A DNA stretch of 64,000 nt from Alviniconcha marisindica (taxonomy: Eukaryota; Mollusca; Gastropoda; Provannidae), in assembly GCA_018857735.1 (NCBI GenBank), contig JABMCL010002103.1:1416001-1480000 (forward strand), written 5' to 3'. Positions 40,801 through 50,000 of this stretch are shown here, piece by piece (the stretch's first letter is position 1; each line of letters begins with the position of its first letter). The notes under the pieces were generated by a model that was not told the origin of the DNA, did not search any database, and worked only from the letters and a program-made list of their open reading frames with translations. A program made the translations under genes and the position numbers.

Positions 40801-42235
40801 TTTTGAGGAGAAAGAAGAGCCATGGTGGACTTGAACCAGCATCAGTCTCCTTACCAGCCAGACCAAAGCCACTCGCCTTGAAGACAGGGTCTGACTTTGT
40901 TCATTTTGTTTGCTGGTTAGTTAGTATTTGGATCATAACATTGTGTCAAATGTGTTGCAGGTTAGTAAGGTTTTTGTGTATTTTTGTTTCTGATGTTGCA
41001 GGTTCGAATCCTGAACCACATCACATGGAAGACCATCTGCACCCTGTCCCACCCCAGCACTGTGGAAGGCAGCAGCCTTGTAAGTGTTGCCAGAGACAGT
41101 GAAACCTCAGACCACAAACTCCCAAGTTCTCATGCAACCAGCCGCCTCAAAACGGCTTTTGACTGACAGATAGAAGGGGCTCAAAATAAAACTGACAATC
41201 TGGAAGTCCAAGATTTTGTTGCAAAATGCTCCACTGATTTAACAAACAAAAATTGTTTTATTTTTGTTGTTGCTTTTTTAGAAACTTGGTTTCTGAAATG
41301 ACAGCCAGCAGGACTGACTGTATAAAGCATTGGCAAGTGTCCCAGGTCGCCCCTGGCTCCTTGCTGTTGACAGGTGTCCCAGGTCGCCCCTGGCTCCTTG
41401 CTGTTGACAGGTGTCCCAAGTCTCCCCTGGCTCCTTGCTGTTGACAGGTGTCCCAAGTCACCCCTGGCTCCTTGCTGTTGACAGGTGTCCCAAGTTGCCC
41501 CTGGCTCCTTGCTGTTGACAAGTGTCTCAGGTCACCCCTGGCTCCTTGCTGTTGACAAGTGTCCCAGGTCACCCCTGGCTCCTTGCTAATGACAAGTGGT
41601 GTCCCAGGTTGTCCCAGGGCTCCTTGCTATTGATAAGAGTCCCAGGTTGCCCTTGGCTCCTTGCTATTGACAAGTAGTGTCCCAGGTTGCCCCTGGCTCC
41701 TTGCTATTGACAAGTAGTGTCCCAGGTTGCCCCTGGCTCCTTGCTATTGACAAATAGTGTCCCAGGTTGCCCTTGGCTCCTTGCTATTGATAAGTGTCCC
41801 AGGTTGTCCATGGCTCCTTGCTATTGACAAGTAGTTTCCCAGGTTGCCCCTGGCTCCTTGCTATTGACAAGTAGTGTCCCAGGGTGCCCCTGGCTTCTTG
41901 CTATTGACAGGTGTCCCAGGTTGCCCCAGGGCACCTTGCTATTGTTCCTTCAGTGATGTACAGCTAGTGGGGCTGGCTGTAATGAAAACATCATGCTGAC
42001 CTTATTCCAAGATGAAAACGCCATGCTGACCTTATTCCAAGATGAAAATGTCATGCTGACCTTTTCCCAAGATGAAAACATGCTAACCTTATTCCAAGGT
42101 GCAAGCATCACACTGACCTTATTCCAAGATGAAAACATCATACTGGCTTTACTTCAAGATGAAAACATCATAGTGGCTTTACTTCAAGATGAAAGCATCA
42201 TACTGACTTTACTTCAAGATGAAAACATGGTGTGT

Positions 42236-42306
<71 letters not shown>

Positions 42307-43437
42307 TCAAAAAAAGAGGTGTTCTGAGCCCTGAGTCAGTTTTGGTGTCTGCCATTCCCTCTCTTCTTTCTGCTGCAGGTGGTTTACCGGGAGACGCAGA
42401 CTCGCTCCTCCATAGCCAACCCTGCAGAGTTAACTGTCCCTGCCGCCACACTCTTCGTAGGACAGAGCAAATGTCAGTGTTCTGAAGTCTTCCTGTTTTG
42501 CTGTAACACTTAGGACGTATTCATGTGAACTCACCCTGACTGATAATGTCAGTGTTTTGAAGTCTTCCTGTTTTGCTGTAACACTTAGGATGTATTCACA
42601 TGAACCCATCCTGACTGTTAATGTCAGTGTTTTGAAGTCTTCCTGTTTTGCTGTAACACTTAGGACGTATTCATGTGAACTCACCCTGACTGATAATGTC
42701 CGTGTTTTGAAGTCTTCCTGTTTTGCTGTAACACTTAGGATGTATTCACATGAACCCATCCTGACTGTTAATGTCAGTGTTTTGAAGTCTTCCTGTTTTG
42801 CTGTAACACTTAGGACATATTCATGTGAACTCACCCTGACTCTTGATGTCAGTTTTAGGACATATTCATGTGAACTCACCCTGACTCTTGATGTCAGTTT
42901 TAGGACATATTCATGTGAACTCACCCTGACTCTTGATGTCAGTTTTAGGACATATTCATGTGAACTCACCCTGACTGTTGATGCCTTTTTCTTTCAAGTC
43001 TTCCTATTTTGCTGTAACACTTCAGACATATTCATGTGAACTCACCCTGACTGTTAATGTTTTGAAGTCTTCCTATTTTGCTGTAACACTTAGGACATAT
43101 TCACGTGAACTCACCCTGACTGTTGATGTCAGTGTTTTGAAGTCTTCCTAATTTGCTGTAACACTTAGGACATATTCACATGAACTCACCCTGACTGTTG
43201 ATATCAGGGAAATGTTGGGAAGTCCCTAAAACAGCACTGCTTAGTCAGTGATGAAACGTGCTTGGAGCTGTGCAATGGTGACTTAGTAAACACTCACAGA
43301 CACACATTTTCCATTCCACACTGCTATCTTCATCTGCTTTAGGTGTCTGTCTGTTGTCTGTTTAAGTTGTGTGTAAATTTTGTATGGTCAGTATACTCAC
43401 GTGTGCAGGTGCCTGTGTGTGTGTGTGTGTGTGTGTG

Positions 43438-43487
<50 letters not shown>

Positions 43488-46400
43488 AATAGTCTCTATG
43501 GACAAGATTTTGCACTTGACAAATACTTTAATAATTATTTATTATTTGCCATGGCAAGTAGTTGTATACATCCTGTTTGTACCATGGTAAGCAGACAAAC
43601 AGATCCCATTGTATTATGGTAAGCAGACATACACAGCCCATTGTATTATGGTAAGCAGACATACACAGCCCATTGTATTATGGTAAGCAGACATACACAC
43701 TACACCCCACTATACCATGGTCAGTAAACACAATACATGCCCATGTTACTATGGTGAGTAAACACATAGATGTCCCATTGTACTATGGTGAGTAAGCATG
43801 CATACATTTCTCATTGACCATGGTGAGTAAGCATGCATACATTTCTCATTGACCATGGTGAGTAAGCATGCATACATTTCTCATTGACCATGGTGAGTAA
43901 GCATGCATACATTTCTCATTGACCATGGTGAGTAAGCATGCATACATTTCTCATTGACCATGGTGTAGTAAGCACATACCTCATTGAGGGTCGAACATGG
44001 CGAAATTGGTAGTTGGTAACCTACATGATGTATTCAGCACATGATGCATATAGAGTGTTGTTGAACAGGTGGATGGGGATCTGTAGAGTGTTGTTGAACA
44101 AGTGGATGGGGACCTGTAGAGTGTTGACGAACAAGTGGATGGGGACCTGTAGAGTGTTGACAAACAAGTGGATGGGGACCTGTAGAGTGTTGACGAACAA
44201 GTGGGTGGGGACCTGTAGAGTGTTGACAAACAAGTGGGTGGGAACCTGTATAGTGTTGACAAACAAGTGTATGGGGACCTCTAGAGTGTTGACAAACAAG
44301 TGGGTGGGGACCTGTAGAGTGTTGAAACAAGTGGGTGGGGACCTCTAGAGTGTTGACAAACAAGTGGGTGGGGACCTGTAGAGTGTTGACAAACAAGTGT
44401 ATGGGGACCTCTAGAGTGTTGACAAACAAGTGGGTGGGGACCTGTAGAGTGTTGATGAACAAGTGTATGGGGACCTGTAGAATGTTGACGAACAAGTGTA
44501 TGGGGACCTCTAGAATGTTGACGAACAAGTGTATGAGGACCTGTAGAATGTTGATGAACAAGTAGATGGGGACCTGTAGAGTGTTGATGAACAAGTGGAT
44601 GGGGAGCTGTAGAGTGTTGATGAACAAGTGGGTGGAGACATGTAGAGTGTTGATGAACAAGTGGGTGGAGACATGTAGAGTGTTGATGACCAAGTGGGTG
44701 GGGACCTGTAGAGCGTTGATGAACAAGTGGGTGGAGACATATAGAGTGTTGACGAACAAGTGGGTGGGGACCTCTAGAGTGTTGGCAGTCAAGTGGGTGG
44801 GGACCTCTAGAGTGTTGACAATCAAGTGGGTGGGGACCTCTAGAGTGTTGACAAACAATTGGATGGGGACCTGTAGAGTGTTGATGAACAAGTGTATGGG
44901 GACCTGTAGAGTGTTGACGACCAAGTGCATGGAGACCTGTAGAGTGTTGATGAACAAGTGTATGGGGACCTGTAGAGTGTTGACGAACAAGTGTATGGGG
45001 ACCTGTAGAGTGTTGATGAACAAGAGTATGGGGACCTGTAGAGTGTTGACAAACAAGTGTATGGGGACCTGTAGAGTGTTGACAGGCAGGTGAGGATGCA
45101 GGATGATGGTCGTAACCATTGTTTCAGATGAGGTGGAGGCTTGTCCAGTCAGCATACCTGCCACTAAACCCCCCACCAACAAAGCCAATCCCAGGGTGGG
45201 TGTCAGCATGGCCTCCTTCTCTGCCGACTGTAAATACATGTACACCAAAAACGGTGAGCACTTACACCTACTTCATCTACAGTCCTGGCTGTGCGTTTTG
45301 GTGTGGGGAACAAACTCTCCACGTACTTCAACCTAACTTTTGTCTCCCAGTTTCTATGGGAGGGGGTGTTTGTGGGAGAAACCATGTGCTGCGCATTTGT
45401 GGGAGAAAACATGCACACTCCACTGTGTGTTTGTGGGAGAAACCATGAACACTCTGCTGTGTGTTTATGGGAGAAACTATGCACACTCCATTGTGTGTTT
45501 GTGTGGAAAAAATCATGCACACTCCATTGTGTGCTTGTAGGAGAAACCATGCACTGTGTGTTTGTAGGAGAGAAACCATGCACACTCTGCTGTGTGTTTG
45601 TGGGAGAAACCATGCACACACTCTGCTGTGTGTTTGTGGGAGAAACCATGCACACACTCTGCTGTGTGTTTGTGGGAGAAACCATGCACACACTCTGCTG
45701 TGTGTTTGTGGGAGAAACCATGCACACTCCGCTGTGTGTTTGCGGGAGAAAACATGCACTGTGTGTTAATTGTCAGCATGAAACAGTCCAGCCTGTTTCA
45801 GCATTGGCCGCCTGCTTGCCTGATAGAGGCATGCACGCCAGGTTTACATATGGTGCCTCTTTCTTTCAGTTTCACTCCTGTTGTTGTGCCACTGAAATAA
45901 CAGTTTCATTGAGAGTAGAGGTGTTAGATTGATGTTGTTGTTGTCGTAGTTGATGTTTTTTGTTTTTTTTCCTCTTCTCTACTTGTTTTTTTTTTTTTTT
46001 TTTTTTTTTGCCCCTGAAAAAGCCGATGGCTGAAAAGTTAGTTTTGACTGGCCTTCAGCACACACCTGTGCATGGTTTTGTTTTCCTGTCAGCTTGCAAG
46101 TGAATGACTCAGTGCATGCATCAGGTGGTGGTAAGTCTTGAAAACACTGTAAACAGTTTGTCTTTAGCAAGAGTAGCATGATAAAAGATTGTTTTCATTT
46201 GAGTGGTCTTTCTGCAATGAGTCAACTGTTGCAATGTTTTGTGTGTGCAGACAACATGCCAACGGTGCTGTGGGTCTGGGACGTCCGGCGCTTGACTTTG
46301 TGTGCCGTTCTCATCCAGGCCTCGGCCATCAAGTGTCAGTGATGTATTCAGTTACTGTGTGTCAGGTGTCAGTGATGTATTCAGTTACTGTGTGTCAGGT

Positions 46401-46930
46401 GTCAGTGATGTATTCAGTTACTGTGTGTCAGGTGTCAGTGATGTATTCAGTTACAGTGTGTCAGATGTCAGTGATGTATTCAGTTACTGTGTCAGGTGTC
46501 AGTAATGTATTCAGTTACTGTGCATCAGGTGTCAGTGATGTATTCAGTTACCATACATTAATGATCAAGTGTCAGCTATGTATTCAGTTACTGTACACCA
46601 GGTGTCAGTGATGTATTCAGTTACTGTGTGTCTGGTGTCAGTGATGTATTCAGTTACCATACATCAGGTGTCAGTGCTGTATTCAGTGACTGTGAATCAG
46701 GTGTCAGTGTTGTATTCAGTTACTGTGCATCAGGTGTCAGTGATGTATTCAGTTACCATACATTGAGTGTCAGTGATGTATTCAGTTACTGTGCCTCAGG
46801 TGTCAGTATTGTATTCAGTTACTGTGCATCTGGCGTCAATGTTGTATTCAGTTACCATCTGCAGGACAGTTTGTTGGACAGTAGGTTGCAGTAATAATTA
46901 CTGACTATGCTCAGTGTGACAGTTTTTGTA

Positions 46931-47008
<78 letters not shown>

Positions 47009-50000
47009 TAAACACAAAGCCAAAAGTGGGGCCATTGGCTATGGCTGTGACCTTATTATTTTTATTATCAACACCAGGCATTAAGAAGGGAGCAGTTCTT
47101 CTTTTCTTTCTTTCTCCCCCCCCCCCCCCCCCCCTTGCGCACACACACGAAAAGGGACGGAAACAGTCCTACTGAATACTGTTGGGCCATACTTGAAACC
47201 AGAGTTGTGGTGGTAGTGTGCGTGAAGGGAGGTAATTTGGTTGCCCACTGTCATGACTATGCTGCTCTTTATAGACAGTAACACACACATATATGTATAT
47301 ATATAGATATTCAGGCCCACAGAAACAGGGCAATTGAAACATAATGGGATGAAACAAGGCAGAATGAATAAAAACTGTAACTTAACATACCAAGTGATAC
47401 TGTTTGGTGTGTGTGTTGATGTAGTGTGGTAACATGTTGACATAAGTGTGGTGTGGTGATAGGTTGACATCTCTGGTGATACTGTTTGGTGTGTGTATTG
47501 ATGTAGTGTGGTAACATGTTAACATCGGTGTGGTGGGGTGATAGGTTGACATATCTGGTGTTACTGTTTGGTGTGTGTGTTGATGTAGTGTGGTAACATG
47601 TTGACATCGGTGTGGTGTGGTGATAGGTTGACATCTCTTGTGTTACTGTGTGGTGTGTGTGTCAACACAGGTATTGTGTGCTGACATGTTGACATATCTA
47701 GTAACATTGTGTCTGTCAACACACGTGTGGTGTAGTGACATGTTGACATATCTAGTGACATTGTTTGGTGTGTGTCAACACAGGTGTGGCATGGTGTGGT
47801 GTGGTGACATGTTGACATATCTAGTGACATTGTTTGGTGTGTGTCGGCACAGGTGTGGTGGTGTGGTGTGGTGATATGTTGACATATCTAGCGACATTGT
47901 TTGATGTGTGTCAGCACAGGTGTGGTGATATGTTGACATATCTAGCAACTTTTATTTGGTGTGTGTCAACACAGGTGTGGTGTGGTGTGGTGATATGTTG
48001 ACATATCTAGCGACATTGTTTAGTGTGTGTCAACACAGGTGTGGTGTGGTGTGGTGATATGTTGACATATCTAGCAACATTGTTTGGTGTGTGTCAACAC
48101 AGGTGTGGTGATATGTTGACATATCTAGCAACTTTTGTTTGGTGTGTGTCAACACAGGTGTGGTGTGGTGTGGTGATATGTTGACATATCTAGCGACATT
48201 GTTTGGTGTGTGTCAACACAGGTGTGGTGATATGTTGACATATCTAGCAACTTTTGTTTGGTGTGTGTCAACACAGGTGTGGTGTGGTGTGGTGATATGT
48301 TGACATATCTAGCAACATTGTTTGGTGTGTGTCAACACAGGTGTGGTGGTGGTGATATGTTGACATATCTAGCAACATTGTTTGGTGTGTGTCAACACAG
48401 GTGTGGTGTGGTGTGGTGATATGTTGACATATCTAGCGACATTGTTTGGTGTGTGTCAACACAGGTGTGGTGTGGGACCCTCAGAAACCTCGCCTGGCAC
48501 TCTGCACTGGAACCAACAAGTTGTACATGTGGTCCCCTGAAGGCAGTTTGTGTGTCGATGTGCCCGCAGAAGGTAGCTCTCTCTCTCTCTCCTCTCCCTC
48601 TCTCTCTCTTCCTCTCTCTCTCCCTCCCTCTCTCTCTCTCTCCCTCTCTCTCCCATTCTCTCTTTTTCCCTCTCTCTCTCTCTGCCAATATGCCTACTGA
48701 ATGTAGCTTACTCTGTCTGTGTCGATATGCCTTCTGAAGGTAGCTCTGTCTGTCGATATGCCTACTGAATGTAGCTCTGTCTGTCTGTGTCAGTATGCCT
48801 ACTGAATGTAGCTCTGTCTGTCTGTGTCAGTATGCCTACTGAAGGTAGCTCTGTCTGTCTGTGTCAGTATGCCTACTGAAGGTAGCTCTGTCTGACTGTC
48901 AATATGCCTACTGAAGGTAGCTCTGTCTTTCTGTGTCAGTATGCCTACTGAATGTAGCTCTGTCTGTCTGTGTCAGTATGCCTACTGAAGGTAGCTCTGT
49001 CTGTCTGTGTCAGTATGCCTACTGAAGGTAGCTCTGTCTGACTGTCAATATGCCTACTGAAGGTAGCTCTGTCTGTCTGTGTCAGTATGCCTACTGAAGG
49101 TAGCTCTGTCATTTGTCTGTCTGTCAATGTCCCTGCTAAAGGTATCTCTGCCTGCCTGCCTGCCTGTCTGTCTGTCTATGTCGAAATGAGTCCAAGTCAC
49201 GTTGGTGTTAAAATCTGTTCCTTGTCTGCACAGCGTCTTTCCAAGTCACATTGGTGCTGAAATCTATGTTCCTTGTCTGCACAGCGTCTTTCCAAGTCAC
49301 ATCGGTGCAGTGGCAGCCGGATGGGGGATCCCTGTTGCTGCTGGGTCGAGATCAGATGTGCGTCTGTTTCCTCACTTCCCCTGCTGACCCCAGCGACAGT
49401 GCGCTCAAACCACCACCTCCATCAACAACAACCTCAGCAACAGCGCATCTGCTGCTGCTCCTGCCCCCTGAACCAACACCACCATCATCAGCAACAACCT
49501 CACCAACACCATCAGCAGCAGCAACAATTTCAGCAACACCACCATCATTGGCAACAACATCACCAACACCTCCATCATCAGCAACAACCTCACCAACACC
49601 ATCAGCAGCAACAACCTCACCAACACCATCAGCAGCAACACTGTCACTAACACCACCACCATCAGCAACACCACTTTCATCAGCAACAACCTCACCAACA
49701 CCACCATCATCAGCAACAACCTCACCAACACCATCAGCAACAACATCACTACCACCACCATCAGCAGCAGCAACGTCACTAACACCACCATCAGCAACAA
49801 TATCACCAACACCTTCAGTAGCAGCAGCAACATCAACACCACCATCATCAGCAACAACCTCACCATCACCACCATCATCAGCAACAACCTCACCAACACC
49901 ATCAGCAGCAGCGTCACTAACACCACCATCAGCAGCAACACCACCACCATCAGCAGCAACAACCTCACCAACACCACCATCATCAGCAACAACGTTGTCA

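Larger units (their letters stand above)
12019..41001. other. WRAP73: 29-kb WRAP73 intron, mostly minisatellite
   Basis: Between exons F and G the + strand has no WRAP73 coding sequence: VRILNH follows GSYDEK directly, as in the human protein. More than twenty tandem arrays, listed separately, fill roughly half of it. They are separated by islands of unique sequence richer in CpG than the intron flanks. No exon of another gene could be assigned with confidence. Confidence 0.85.
41080..42378. other. WRAP73: WRAP73 intron between exons G and H
   Basis: It holds the 37-base and 30-base arrays and a (GT)n tract. The remainder (41080-41330) is unique, with no exon. Confidence 0.7.

Noticed and set aside
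41001..41011. GGTTCGAATCC, an exact match to a tRNA B box
   Set aside because: It is the acceptor and first codons of WRAP73 exon G. No cloverleaf or A box can be built around it.
44034..45248. 404-codon - strand frame
   Set aside because: It is the 33-base array read in one frame. It overlaps WRAP73 exon I and has no splice or start evidence.
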